Below, one piece after another: positions 1-8,801 of a stretch of 64,000 bases of DNA (position 1 is the first letter of the stretch; each line of letters begins with the position of its first letter). Origin of the DNA: Geminicoccus roseus DSM 18922 (GTDB lineage: Bacteria > Pseudomonadota > Alphaproteobacteria > Geminicoccales > Geminicoccaceae); contig NZ_KE386572.1 of NCBI RefSeq assembly GCF_000427665.1, positions 1,219,117-1,283,116 of the forward strand, written 5' to 3'. Made by a program: the position numbers and the translations under genes. The notes under the pieces are model-generated. The model was not told the DNA's origin and searched no databases. It saw only the letters and a program-made list of their open reading frames with translations.

Positions 1-834
1 GATCACCGTGTCGCCCGCCCCGACCACGTCGAACACCTCGCGGCGGATGCCGGGGATGCGGGTCGTGCCGCCGGCTTCCGCCAGCAGCATGCCCTCGGAG
101 CCAAGCGTGGCCAGCACCGCATCGACCCCGGAACTGGTGCGCAGGGCCTCGGCAGCCTGCGCCACCGAATCATCGTCGCTGGCCGGGATGCCGGTGGCCT
201 CGACCAGTTCGCGCCGATTCGGCGTCAACAGGGTGGCGCCGCGGTAGCGGCCATGGTCGCGGCCCTTGGGGTCGACCAGGACGGGCCTGCCGGCGGCGCG
301 CGCGCGCAGGATCACCTGCTCCACCAGCGAAGGCGACAGGGCGCCCTTGGCATAGTCGGACAGGACGATGGCGCGGGTCTCCCCGATCCGCTCGTCGAGC
401 CAGTCCAGGATCGCGGCAACACCTTCCTCGGGCAGGGACGTGCGGCTCTCGCGGTCGACCCGCAGAAGCTGCTGGCCGCCGCCCCAGTATCGGGTCTTCA
501 CCGTGCTCGCGCGGTCCTCCTGGCGCCACAGGATGGCGCCGCCCGGCGTGAGTTCCGCCATGATCCGGGCGATCTCGTCGCCCTCCGCGTCGCCGCCGAC
601 CACGCCTGCCGCGGCGACCTTGACCCCCAGCGCATGCAGGTTCGCCACGACGTTGCCCGCGCCGCCGATCCGGGTTTCCTCGCGGCCCATCTCCAGGACG
701 GGGATCGGGGCCTCGGGCGAGATCCGCCCGACCTTGCCGAACACCGCGCGATCCAGCATCAGATCGCCGATCACCACGACATGGGTTCCGGCCAGCCGGT
801 CCAGAAGGTCTTCGCTCGTGAACATGGTGGTCAT
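1..834 (-). CDS. hldE: D-beta-D-heptose 7-phosphate kinase domain of HldE (partial, runs off window)
   Basis: This gene makes the phosphorylated heptose used for the LPS inner core, acting in the cytosol just before or after HldD. The translation starts MTTMFTSEDLLDRLAG and shows the ribokinase/PfkB-type opening VVVIGDLMLDRAVFG, the GGAGNVVANLHALG substrate segment, LLTPNRRELVEATG, and ends at the GAGDTV anion-hole motif at the window edge, so only the N-terminal kinase part is visible. The ATG at 834-832 overlaps the hldD stop in an ATGA arrangement, which fixes the start and indicates translational coupling. Whether a cytidylyltransferase domain follows cannot be seen. Confidence 0.9.
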   Translation of the reverse strand, partial: MTTMFTSEDLLDRLAGTHVVVIGDLMLDRAVFGKVGRISPEAPIPVLEMGREETRIGGAGNVVANLHALGVKVAAAGVVGGDAEGDEIARIMAELTPGGAILWRQEDRASTVKTRYWGGGQQLLRVDRESRTSLPEEGVAAILDWLDERIGETRAIVLSDYAKGALSPSLVEQVILRARAAGRPVLVDPKGRDHGRYRGATLLTPNRRELVEATGIPASDDDSVAQAAEALRTSSGVDAVLATLGSEGMLLAEAGGTTRIPGIRREVFDVVGAGDTVI

Positions 835-1811
835 CGGTAGGGGTCTGTCTGGAGGAGGCTGTTTTGCACATAGCGCCGGACGCCCTCTTCCAGGGGCGTG
901 GGCTGGAACGGGCAGCCGGCCGCACGCAGCCGGTCGAGCTTGGCCTCGGTGAAGTACTGGTAGTGCGCGCGCAGCCGCTCCGGCATCTCCACGAACTCGA
1001 TCGCCGGCTCGAGGCCGATCGCGGCGAACACCGCCTTGGCGAGGTCCAGGAACGTGCGTGCCCGGCCGCTGCCAACGTTGAAGATCCCGGATGTCTCGGG
1101 ATGGTCGTACAGCCAGGTCATCACCGCCACCACGTCGTCGACCCAGACGAAGTCGCGCTGCTGCGCACCGTCGGCGATCCCGTCGCGATGGCTCCTGAAC
1201 AGGCGGCAGACCCCGGTCTCCCGGATCTGACTGAGGAATTGCGGCACGACCGACTGCTGACCGCCCTTGTGCCACTCGTTGGGACCATAGACGTTGAAGA
1301 ACTTCAGGCCCGCCCATTGCGGCGGCAGCGGTGCGGCGCGCGCGGCGAGATCGACCATTCGCCGGTCGACCATCTGCTTCGACCAGCCATAGGCGTTGCG
1401 CGGCCGCAGATCGGCCAGACGCCCGGTGGCATCGTCGAAGCCTGCCTCGCCGTCGCCGTAGGTCGCCGCCGAGCTGGCATAGATCAGCCGCGTGCCGTGG
1501 CGGGTGCACCAGGCCACCAGGTCGAGGGTGGTGCGGATGTTCTCCTGGACGATCAGGTCGGCATCACGCTCGTCGGTCGAGGAGATCGCGCCCAGGTGGA
1601 ACACGGTGTCGACCTGCCCGACATGGGCGTCCAGCCACTTGAACATCCGCTCGGGCCGGATGACGTCGGCCAGCCGGCGCTTGGCGATGTTGTTCCACTT
1701 GTCGCCGCTGCCCAGCCGGTCGCAGCAGACCAAGTCCGGCAGACCGCGCTCGTCCAGGGCCGCCAGCAGCACCGAGCCGATGAAGCCGGCGCCGCCGGTG
1801 ACGAGGATCAT
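831..1811 (-). CDS. hldD: ADP-L-glycero-D-manno-heptose 6-epimerase
   Basis: This cytosolic SDR-type epimerase converts ADP-D-glycero- to ADP-L-glycero-manno-heptose for LPS core assembly. The 326-residue product has the Rossmann NAD(P) motif TGGAGFIGS at residues 5-13, the HldD-typical CDRLGSGDKWNNI stretch, the YASSAATYG segment carrying the catalytic Ser/Thr region, and the YGWSK motif with catalytic Tyr and Lys, followed by FNVYGPNEWHKGGQQS. Length is normal for the family. It is the upstream partner of hldE (4-base overlap) and itself overlaps the pqiC-like gene by 4 bases (1808-1811), so the Pqi and heptose genes form one minus-strand transcription unit. Confidence 0.95.
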   Translation of the reverse strand: MILVTGGAGFIGSVLLAALDERGLPDLVCCDRLGSGDKWNNIAKRRLADVIRPERMFKWLDAHVGQVDTVFHLGAISSTDERDADLIVQENIRTTLDLVAWCTRHGTRLIYASSAATYGDGEAGFDDATGRLADLRPRNAYGWSKQMVDRRMVDLAARAAPLPPQWAGLKFFNVYGPNEWHKGGQQSVVPQFLSQIRETGVCRLFRSHRDGIADGAQQRDFVWVDDVVAVMTWLYDHPETSGIFNVGSGRARTFLDLAKAVFAAIGLEPAIEFVEMPERLRAHYQYFTEAKLDRLRAAGCPFQPTPLEEGVRRYVQNSLLQTDPYR

Positions 1812-2428
1812 GACGAGCGTCCCCTGCTGGCCGCCTGCTCGACCGCCGCCGGGATCGTCATCGCGATCCGGTCGACCAGGGCGCCGACCGCCCGGCTCAT
1901 CCCGTCCACGATGCTGTCATAGTCGTCGGGTGTCGCCTGCTCGACGATGTCGGATCGTTCGGTCGTCAGCAGGTCGCCGCGCTCGTCGAGCAGCCGCCAG
2001 CGCGTGTCGAGGGTGATCTGTCCGGCAGCGTCCACGTCGAAGCGGAGCACGTTCAGGTCGAGTTCCATGGTCGGGTCGAAGGCGCGGTCGTCCGGCAGCA
2101 CCATCACATGCTCCCCGCCCAGCTTGCGGCGGAAATTCTCGACCAGCACGTCGGCGAACATCCCACCCAGCGGCTCCGACCACTGGTCGAACTCGGCGAC
2201 GCTTATCCGGGTGGCGTCCGCGCGCGTCACGATCTGCGGGCGGTCGAGATATTCGGGAAAGCGGATCGGCGCGATCGCCAGCAGCCGGGTCGGCGGTTCG
2301 GTGCCGTGGCTCGGCTCGGCGACCGGGATCATCTGGTAATAGCGGGTGGGCGCGGTGCTGGAGCAGGCCGAGACTACTGACGCCAGAAGGAGCGCCGCCG
2401 CGGCCAGCCTGATGGGACGGATGATCAT
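1808..2428 (-). CDS. pqiC: PqiC/YmbA-like outer-membrane lipoprotein (transport auxiliary)
   Basis: This is a predicted outer-membrane lipoprotein that docks the periplasmic MCE assembly of the Pqi system. The 206-residue product begins with a lipoprotein signal peptide (AAALLLASVVSACSS, lipobox Cys near residue 22), followed by the family-typical YYQM and an ABC-transport auxiliary lipoprotein fold (PEYLDRPQIVTR, EFDQWSEPLGGMFADVLVENF). The ATG overlaps the stop of pqiB by 4 bases and its own stop overlaps hldD, so it is translated as part of pqiA-pqiB-pqiC-hldD-hldE. The symbol rests on domain type plus gene order. Confidence 0.85.
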   Translation of the reverse strand: MIIRPIRLAAAALLLASVVSACSSTAPTRYYQMIPVAEPSHGTEPPTRLLAIAPIRFPEYLDRPQIVTRADATRISVAEFDQWSEPLGGMFADVLVENFRRKLGGEHVMVLPDDRAFDPTMELDLNVLRFDVDAAGQITLDTRWRLLDERGDLLTTERSDIVEQATPDDYDSIVDGMSRAVGALVDRIAMTIPAAVEQAASRGRSS

Positions 2429-4086
2429 CGGTATCCTCCGGTCTTGCCGCGCAGCAGCGCTTCGGGATGGCGCTCGAGATAATCGGCCAGGTTGCCGATC
2501 GATCGCGCCGCCGAGGTCAGTTCCTTCAACATGACGTTGATGTCCTGGCGGGTGCCGGAACGGGGGCCCATCAGCGTGTCGGCCGACCGCGCCGCGTCGC
2601 CCAGCGCCTTGGTGGTGCGCTCCAGCTCCGCCAGGGCCGGCACGGAAGCCTTGTTGAGGTTGTCCGCCAGGGTCGAGAGCCGCGTCAGGACCTCGTTCAC
2701 GTTGACCAGCGATTCCTGCAGTTCGCCGGACCCGGCGATCTTGGCGATGGCGTCCGCCGTGACGGCGAGTTGCTCGGTCAGATCGTCGATGGGCAGCGTG
2801 GCGATCTTCTCCATGATGCCGGTCAGCGAGCGCTCCAGCGTATCCAGGCTGCTGGGCGCGGTCGGCATCCGGATCATGCCGCGCTCCTGGCCGATCTTCG
2901 CCGGTGGCGCGCCTGGCACGAAGTCCAGCGTGACCATCATCTGGCCCGTGATCAGGCTGCCCGTGGCGAGCTGGGCCCGCAGGCCACGCTGCACGAACGA
3001 GGCCAGCGCGCTCAGATCCTTCGCCAGGACGCCGTCGACGATCCGGATCCTTTCCGGCTCGATCTCGTAGATGACCGGGATCCGGATCTCCCTGTCGGCG
3101 ACATCGTACTCGATGCCGATCTCGCGCACGGTGCCGATCGGCATGCCGCGCAGCTCGACCGGAGCGCCCGGGCTCAGGCCGCGCACGGAGCCGTCAAAAT
3201 ACGAAATGACCGGGATGCGTTCGGTGATCGTCCCTTCGGCAAGCTTGCCGGCGCTGTCGAAGAGGTTGAAGGCATGCTCCTCTTCCGCAGGCGCCCCTCC
3301 CTGGGGCGAATCGAACACCACGCCGCCACGCAGCAGGGTCGCCACGTTGCCGACCGAGAACTGGACGCCGTCGGCACCGAGCTCGAAGTCGAAGGCGCGT
3401 TCGCGCCAGAACCGGCTCGTGGTGCTCACCAGTTCCGCATAAGGCTGTCGGACGAACAGGTGGAGGATGAGGTCACCCCTCTCGGTCGGCGGATCGAAGT
3501 CGGTGATCTCCCCGACCGTGATCCCACGGAACATCACCGGGCTGCCGATCGAAAGACTGCCCAACGTAGGGGTACGAAGCACGAAGCTTCGGCCGGGCGT
3601 ATCGGAGCGGACCCGCGGCGGGTTCTCCAGGCCGGTGAACTCCGTCTCGAGCTTGCCTCCCTCGCCTGGATCAACCTCGATATAGGCGCCGGAAATCAGC
3701 GTCTCCAGGCCGGAAACCTGCCCTCCGCCAATACGCGGGCGCACCACCCAGAACCGGCTCCCCTCGCGGATCAGGCCACTGGCTTCCGCCTGGACCTGGA
3801 TGTCGACCTCGACGCTCTTCAGGTCGCCGCCGATCGTGGCCGCGGAGACCTGACCGATCTCGATGTCGCGATAGCGCAGCTTGGTCTTGCCCGCCTCGAT
3901 CCCGGACGCGGTCTGGAAGGTCACGGTGATCTGCGGGCCTCGGCTGCTCCAGGTCGTCCAGGCAACCCAGAGGGCAAGACCGATCGCCACGACCGGCACC
4001 AGCCAGATGATCCCGAAGGTCTTGCGCGCGCGCGGGACCGGCCGCGCCGGCGGGACCTTTGGCTCCTGCGGCGGGGTCGGGGTCAT
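2425..4086 (-). CDS. pqiB: PqiB-like MCE-domain lipid transport protein
   Basis: This protein anchors in the inner membrane and spans the periplasm as stacked MCE rings that carry lipids between membranes. From the ATG at 4086 the 553-residue product has a short proline-rich N-terminus, one transmembrane helix (IIWLVPVVAIGLALWVAW, about residues 23-40), then three MCE domains beginning near ITVTFQTASGIEAGKTKLRYRD, PVMFRGITVGEI and PVELRGMPIGTV, and a helical C-terminal tail. A longer reading frame extends to 4254, but it lies inside pqiA, and the chosen start overlaps the pqiA stop by 4 bases. Three MCE repeats is the number usual for PqiB. Confidence 0.9.
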   Translation of the reverse strand: MTPTPPQEPKVPPARPVPRARKTFGIIWLVPVVAIGLALWVAWTTWSSRGPQITVTFQTASGIEAGKTKLRYRDIEIGQVSAATIGGDLKSVEVDIQVQAEASGLIREGSRFWVVRPRIGGGQVSGLETLISGAYIEVDPGEGGKLETEFTGLENPPRVRSDTPGRSFVLRTPTLGSLSIGSPVMFRGITVGEITDFDPPTERGDLILHLFVRQPYAELVSTTSRFWRERAFDFELGADGVQFSVGNVATLLRGGVVFDSPQGGAPAEEEHAFNLFDSAGKLAEGTITERIPVISYFDGSVRGLSPGAPVELRGMPIGTVREIGIEYDVADREIRIPVIYEIEPERIRIVDGVLAKDLSALASFVQRGLRAQLATGSLITGQMMVTLDFVPGAPPAKIGQERGMIRMPTAPSSLDTLERSLTGIMEKIATLPIDDLTEQLAVTADAIAKIAGSGELQESLVNVNEVLTRLSTLADNLNKASVPALAELERTTKALGDAARSADTLMGPRSGTRQDINVMLKELTSAARSIGNLADYLERHPEALLRGKTGGYR

Positions 4087-5324
4087 GCACGCCGCCAGAT
4101 GGAGCGCGGGTCGAAGGCGGAGGATGCGAGCATGGTCAGTACCACTACGGAGGCGAAAGCGAGGGCACCGGGGCCCGGGACGATCGTCGCCACGTTGCCG
4201 AGGTGGACGAGCGCCGTCAGGATTCCGATCATGAAGACGTCGACCATCGACCACCGCCCCACCAGTTCCACGATACGATAGACACGTATCTTGGTCAGCG
4301 CGACCGCACGGGGCCGGTTCTTCGCGGCGATCAGCCAGCCAAGCGCCAGGATTTTGAGGACCGGCACCAGGATGCTGGCCGTGAACACCAGCACCGCAAC
4401 CGGGTACATCTCGGCATGCCAGAGCTCGATGACCCCGCTCAGGATCGTGTCGGGCTGGCCGGCGCCGAAATAGAACACCGTCATGACCGGTAGGACATTG
4501 GCCGGCACATAGAGGACCACCGCCGCGATCAGCAGCGCCAGGGACGTTTTCCAGGCATCCGGGTTTCCCTCATGAACCGAGGCGCCGCAGCGCGGGCAGC
4601 CCACATGCTGCGCCTCGGCATCGACCCGGACCAGCTGCCGGCAGGAGTGGCAGCTTAGGAGACGGCTTCCGGGTGTGCCTTGCAACATGGTCGGATCGGC
4701 CTGCGGCATCAGCCGGTGCCAGACCGCCATCGGCTCGGACTTCGCTTCCGCCGCGATCTCGAACAGGACGGTGGCGAGAAAGGCATAGACGGCGATGCCC
4801 AGCTCGATATGGGCCAGTTCCACCAGCTTCACATAGGCGACGATCATGCCCAGCAGGTACACCTCCATCATCGCCCAAGGGCGGACCCCGCCGACGATCC
4901 GGTAGATCCGGCCGGCGAGCGGCCAGCGGCGGCCGTGGCGGAGGGGGAGCAGCACGTAGAGAAGCCCGCAGATCTTGATGGCGGGCGCCACCGTCGCCAC
5001 CAGGAAGACCAGGACGCCCAGCGGCCAGAGTTCGCTCTGCCACAGGGCGAAGCTGGCGGATAACAGCGTGCTGTCCTGGGCGATGCCTTCGATGTTCAGC
5101 GTCATGAACGGCATCGTGTTGGCGACGAGGAACGAGACGGCGGCTGCGATCAGCAGGGCGATGGGCGGATCGAGGTCGCACGAGAGCGTGCCGAGGCCCC
5201 CCCGGCAGCGGGTGCATTTGTAGTCGTGCAGGTTGTCGCCGACCGGCAGGCGGTGGAGCTTGCCGCAGTCATGGCAGGCGATCAGCCTGGTGGCCGTGCC
5301 GGCGGGTGCCGCAGCCATGGTCAT
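4083..5324 (-). CDS. pqiA: PqiA-like paraquat-inducible inner-membrane protein
   Basis: This is the polytopic inner-membrane partner of PqiB. The product has two homologous halves, each with a CxxC zinc-ribbon-like pair (CHDCGKLH with CTRCRGG, and CHSCRQL with CPRCGAS) followed by four hydrophobic helices, matching the PqiA two-domain layout. Motifs NTMPFMTL and NVLPVMT recur at the start of each membrane half. I chose the ATG at 5324 (or 5318 two codons later); an upstream extension to 5441 would overlap the end of the LysR gene and has no family character. It is the first gene of the Pqi/heptose unit, about 90 bases downstream of lysR. Confidence 0.9.
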   Translation of the reverse strand: MTMAAAPAGTATRLIACHDCGKLHRLPVGDNLHDYKCTRCRGGLGTLSCDLDPPIALLIAAAVSFLVANTMPFMTLNIEGIAQDSTLLSASFALWQSELWPLGVLVFLVATVAPAIKICGLLYVLLPLRHGRRWPLAGRIYRIVGGVRPWAMMEVYLLGMIVAYVKLVELAHIELGIAVYAFLATVLFEIAAEAKSEPMAVWHRLMPQADPTMLQGTPGSRLLSCHSCRQLVRVDAEAQHVGCPRCGASVHEGNPDAWKTSLALLIAAVVLYVPANVLPVMTVFYFGAGQPDTILSGVIELWHAEMYPVAVLVFTASILVPVLKILALGWLIAAKNRPRAVALTKIRVYRIVELVGRWSMVDVFMIGILTALVHLGNVATIVPGPGALAFASVVVLTMLASSAFDPRSIWRRA

Positions 5325-5415
5325 GGGCACGTGCCGGCAGGCTGGGCGAGGCAAGGCCGGCTGGTCTTCGGAAACCAGGGCCGTTGCCGCGCATCGTTGG
5401 CGGGCCGGGTGATCT

Positions 5416-6318
5416 TCATGGCTCCCAGTAGGGCCTGCCACCGAAGCGGGTGACCAGGAAGTCCACGAAGCTGCGCACCTTGGGCGACAGATGGCGATTG
5501 GCAGGGAACACCGCGTAGATCGCCCGGTCCTGCGGCTTGTAGCGCGCCAGGATCTCGACCAAGCGGCCGTCGCGGAGCGCCTTGCCGGCGATGAAGGTCG
5601 GAAGCGCCACGATACCCTGGCCGTCGATTGCGGCCTGCATCAGGATCCCGCCATTGTTGCTGCTGATCGGCCCATGGACCCGGACCGTGCAGCTCCTTCC
5701 CTCGCTTTCGAACCGCCACTCGTCGCGTTCGGCGGCATAGGCGTAGAGCAGGCAATCATGGCCTACCAGGTCGTCCGGCCGCTCCGGGACCCCGCGGGCT
5801 TCCAGGTAGGCCGGCGAGGCGGCCAGGACGATATGGGCGGGTGCCAGGCGACGCGCCACCAGCGAGCTGTCCTTCAAACGCCCGATCCGGACCGCGATGT
5901 CGAACCCTTCCTCGATCAGGTCGATCACCCGGTCGTTGACCACCAGGTCCAGCTGCACGTCCGGATGGAGGCGGCGATAGTCGCCGATGCAGGAGGCCAG
6001 GTGCAGTTCGCTGAAGCTGACCGGGGCATTCACCCGCAGGAGGCCGCGCGGGTGCTGGCCGCTTTCGAGAAGGTGCCCGTTCGCCTCCTCGACGAGTTGC
6101 AGGATATCCTGGCAGCGCCGCAGATATTCCGTGCCGATCTCGGTGAGACCGACCTTGCGGGTGGTACGATGCAGCAGGCGCACGCCCAGCCGGTCCTCGA
6201 TGGCCGCCAGATGCTTGCTCACCATGGTCTTGGACATGCCAAGCGCCTCGGCCGCCGGAGCGAAACCGTTCTTGTCCACGATCGCCGCGAAGACGCGCAT
6301 GCCGGTGAGCTGGTCCAT
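5416..6318 (-). CDS. LysR-family transcriptional regulator
   Basis: This is a DNA-binding regulator with an N-terminal winged helix (MRVFAAIVDKNGFAPAAEAL, MSKTMVSKHLAAIEDRLGV, LLHRTTRKVGLTEIG) and a periplasmic-binding-type effector domain. At 300 residues it has the standard LTTR length. The start is the ATG at 6318; the open frame continues upstream to 6627 but that extension lacks family similarity. It lies upstream of pqiA on the same strand and divergent from the yceI gene at 6521, so the 200-base intergenic region is the likely place for its own promoter and for regulation of yceI. The effector is not deducible. Confidence 0.9.
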   Translation of the reverse strand: MDQLTGMRVFAAIVDKNGFAPAAEALGMSKTMVSKHLAAIEDRLGVRLLHRTTRKVGLTEIGTEYLRRCQDILQLVEEANGHLLESGQHPRGLLRVNAPVSFSELHLASCIGDYRRLHPDVQLDLVVNDRVIDLIEEGFDIAVRIGRLKDSSLVARRLAPAHIVLAASPAYLEARGVPERPDDLVGHDCLLYAYAAERDEWRFESEGRSCTVRVHGPISSNNGGILMQAAIDGQGIVALPTFIAGKALRDGRLVEILARYKPQDRAIYAVFPANRHLSPKVRSFVDFLVTRFGGRPYWEP

Positions 6319-6520
6319 GAGCGGACCGATGGCACAGCCATCATCCCCTGTGAAGAAACAATCCGTGGAACAGCGGCTGCCTGTTTCCGAGGTCCCGATT
6401 GCGCCACCTTGGCTTTCCGGGAAGCTGGCAGACCACCCAGTGCCCTGACCTACGGGGCCTCGCTTCCGGAACGCCCGCACGTCCCGTCCTTCATGCCCCC
6501 TGCTCGGAAAGGAGATCGCC

Positions 6521-7093
6521 ATGAAAAGGCTGCTCGCCATCGCCGTTCTGGCCATGCCGCTGGGAGCGGCGGCCCATGCGGCGGAACCGTGGACGATCGA
6601 CGAGAGCCATACCGCGATCACCTTCACGGTCGACCATTTCGGCTACTCGACCGTTCATGGCTTCTTTCGCGAGTTCGACGGCGAGCTGACCCTCGATCCG
6701 GAAGCGCCGCAGGCCTCCGAGGTGGCGTTCACCATCCAGGCCGACAGCATCGACACGCTCCACGACAAGCGGGACGATCACCTGAAGAGCGCCGACTTCC
6801 TGGACGTGGGCCAGTACCCGACGATCACCTTCCAGAGCACCAACGTGGAGACAGTGGGCGACGATGCCGCCAAGGTGACCGGCGACCTCACCATCAAGGG
6901 GGTCACCAAGCCGGTGGTGCTCGACGTCCGGCTCAACAAGCTGGAGCCCAGCCCGATGACCCAGGCGCCAACCGCCGGCTTCACCGCCACCACCGTGATC
7001 AAGCGGTCCGACTTCGGCGTATCTACCTATGTGCCCGCGGTCGGCGACGAGCTGACGGTGCGGATCGACACTGAATCGAGTCCGGCGGACTGA
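6521..7093 (+). CDS. YceI-family periplasmic lipocalin-like protein (copy 1)
   Basis: This secreted small beta-barrel protein probably binds a polyisoprenoid or similar amphiphile. The product has 190 residues: a signal peptide (MKRLLAIAVLAMPLGAAAHA) and then a full YceI domain with WTIDESHTAITFTVDHFGYS, FREFDGELTLDP, SADFLDVGQYPTITF, GDLTIKGVTKPVVLDV and RSDFGV. A clear ribosome-binding site (GGAAAGGAGATCGCC) precedes the ATG. It is the first of a four-gene plus-strand run of two further YceI-like proteins and a cytochrome b561, the arrangement known from yceJ-yceI in enterobacteria. Confidence 0.93.
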   Translation: MKRLLAIAVLAMPLGAAAHAAEPWTIDESHTAITFTVDHFGYSTVHGFFREFDGELTLDPEAPQASEVAFTIQADSIDTLHDKRDDHLKSADFLDVGQYPTITFQSTNVETVGDDAAKVTGDLTIKGVTKPVVLDVRLNKLEPSPMTQAPTAGFTATTVIKRSDFGVSTYVPAVGDELTVRIDTESSPAD

Positions 7094-7097
7094 GCGG

Positions 7098-7688
7098 ATG
7101 AGCTTGCCCATCGTGCCGACGAGGCACGCCATGATGTCCCGGATCGGCGCGGCTGCCCTGGCTGCCCTTGCCTGGGCCTTGCCGGCGGCGGCCGCGGACT
7201 GGACGGTGGATCCGGCCCGGAGCACCCTGGCGGTGACGGTCCACCAGGGCCAGACGCCGATCCAGGCGCGCTTCGAGCGGTTCGATGCCGAGATATCGTT
7301 CGACCCGGCCGATCTCGAAGCTGCCCAGGTCGTCGTCGCCGTGGACCTGGCGTCCTTCACCTCCGGCGATGCGCAACGCGACCAGCAGGCAACCGGACCG
7401 GACTTCCTGGACGCAGCCGGCGCCGCCCAGGCGGAATACCGCACCACCTCGATCGAGGCGATGGGCGGGGACCAGTATGAGGTGGAAGCGGAGCTGACCC
7501 TGAGGGGCATCACCCGCCAGCTCCGCCACCGGGCGACCATCGTGGTGAATGGCGGCAGCGCCCACGCTACCGGCATGGTGCCGCTCATCCGCACCGAGTT
7601 CGGCGTCGGCAGCGGGCAGTTCGCCACCGGCAGCCTGGTCGGCCTGGAGGTCGAGGTGGCGTTCGACCTGTGGGCTGAGGCGCAATGA
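7098..7688 (+). CDS. YceI-family periplasmic protein (copy 2)
   Basis: This is a second YceI-type secreted barrel, four bases after copy 1. A signal peptide is visible from MMSRIGAAALAALAWALPAA, so the true start may be the ATG at 7131 rather than 7098. The mature part has the family pattern (DWTVDPARSTLAVTVHQG, ERFDAEISFDP, GPDFLDAAGAAQAEYRT, LTLRGITRQLRH, RTEFGVGSGQF). It is clearly diverged from copy 1, so this is not a recent duplication. The gene ends 13 bases before cytochrome b561, consistent with one operon. Confidence 0.88.
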   Translation: MSLPIVPTRHAMMSRIGAAALAALAWALPAAAADWTVDPARSTLAVTVHQGQTPIQARFERFDAEISFDPADLEAAQVVVAVDLASFTSGDAQRDQQATGPDFLDAAGAAQAEYRTTSIEAMGGDQYEVEAELTLRGITRQLRHRATIVVNGGSAHATGMVPLIRTEFGVGSGQFATGSLVGLEVEVAFDLWAEAQ

Positions 7689-7701
7689 GGAGCCGGCAGG
7701 C

Positions 7702-8259
7702 ATGACGCTGCGCAACGGCCCCAACCGGTTCGGCGTGATCGCGAAGTCCTTCCACTGGGGCATGGCACTGCTCGTCATCCCCCTCTGGGGCCTGGGCTTC
7801 TACATGGTCGGCCAGACCCAGGACCTGCTGGCGCAGTACGAACTGTACCAGCTCCACAAGTCGTTCGGCTTCGTGGTCTTCACCCTTGGGCTGCTGCGCC
7901 TGGCTTGGCGCCTTGTCGATCCCCCGCCGCCACTGCCGGCGGACATGGGCCGCCTGCACCGGCTGGGCGCCCATTTCTTCCATATCCTGTTCTATCTGCT
8001 GCTGATCGGCATGCCGGTGAGCGGCTTCCTGATGAGCGCAGCCTCGCCGCTGGGGATCCCCACGATCATTTTCGAGACGATCCCGCTGCCTCACCCGATC
8101 GGTCCGTCCGAGGCGGCCTATGGGTTTTTCCAGACCGCGCACTACTATATGGCTATGCTGCTGGCCGGCACGCTGGCCGTGCACGTGCTGGCGGCCCTGC
8201 ATCATCACTTCATCGAGAAGGACGAGGTGCTGCGGCGCATGCTCCCTTTCGCGCGCTGA
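7702..8259 (+). CDS. Cytochrome b561 family membrane protein
   Basis: This four-helix di-heme membrane protein probably passes electrons from the quinone pool. The 185-residue product shows four hydrophobic helices and histidines placed as heme ligands (KSFHWGMALL, YQLHKSFGF, HFFHILFYLL, LAVHVLAALHHHF). The start is the ATG at 7702, preceded by GAGGAG 9 bases upstream; the open frame extends upstream to 7549 only as overlap with the preceding yceI. Its stop TGA is embedded in the start region of the third yceI-like gene, giving a tightly coupled operon. A b561 beside YceI proteins is a recurrent pairing. Confidence 0.92.
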   Translation: MTLRNGPNRFGVIAKSFHWGMALLVIPLWGLGFYMVGQTQDLLAQYELYQLHKSFGFVVFTLGLLRLAWRLVDPPPPLPADMGRLHRLGAHFFHILFYLLLIGMPVSGFLMSAASPLGIPTIIFETIPLPHPIGPSEAAYGFFQTAHYYMAMLLAGTLAVHVLAALHHHFIEKDEVLRRMLPFAR

Positions 8260-8801
8260 CGCTGGCCCTTCTGGCGGTCGGTCTGGCTCCTGCGGCTGCC
8301 GCGCGGGACTACGAGGTCGATCCTGCCAGGACCCGGGTGGAGTTCACCGTGGACGCCACCGGGTTCGCCAGTGCGACCGGCACGATGCAGGTGGTGCGCG
8401 GGCAGCTCGACCTCGATCCCTCCCGACCGGAGCAGGCACGTCTCGACCTCACCCTGGACGCTGCCTCGATCGACACCGGCCTCGCCGCCCGGGACGAGGC
8501 GATCCGCGGCGCGCAGTTCCTGAACACCGCGAGCTTCCCGGAGATCCGCTTCACCACCAGCGCCGTCCATCCCGACCGCGCCGGCAAGGCGACGGTGCTG
8601 GGCGAGCTGGAGATGCTGGGCGTGCGCCGGACCCTCGCCATCGACACCGAGCTGGACCGGGCGCCGGAAGCGGAGGGGCCGGTCCGCTTCACCGGTGCTG
8701 CGCGCCTGGCGCGCAGCGACTGGGGGATGACCGCCTTCCTGCCCCTGGTCGGCGACGAGGTGCGGATCTCGTTTCAGCTGACTGCGGTGCCCAGCCCGTA
8801 G
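8256..8801 (+). CDS. YceI-family periplasmic protein (copy 3), apparent CTG start
   Basis: This is a third YceI domain of about 181 residues: a hydrophobic leader (LTLALLAVGLAPAAAA) and then YEVDPARTRVEFTVDATGFA, GQLDLDPSRPEQARLDL, GAQFLNTASFPEIRFTT, LGELEMLGVRRTLAID and RSDWGM. No ATG, GTG or TTG lies in frame near the leader; the nearest is a TTG at 7905, deep inside cytochrome b561. The most economical start is CTG at 8256, which overlaps the b561 stop as CTGA, mimicking the usual ATGA coupling. A sequencing error at the junction is the alternative. It converges on the pseudouridine synthase and overlaps its 3' end by 28 bases. Confidence 0.75.
   Translation: MTLALLAVGLAPAAAARDYEVDPARTRVEFTVDATGFASATGTMQVVRGQLDLDPSRPEQARLDLTLDAASIDTGLAARDEAIRGAQFLNTASFPEIRFTTSAVHPDRAGKATVLGELEMLGVRRTLAIDTELDRAPEAEGPVRFTGAARLARSDWGMTAFLPLVGDEVRISFQLTAVPSP

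Noticed and set aside
864-4281. Long plus-strand open frames opposite hldD and pqiB
   Set aside because: They lie antisense to well-supported genes, have arginine- and histidine-rich shadow composition and no recognisable domains.
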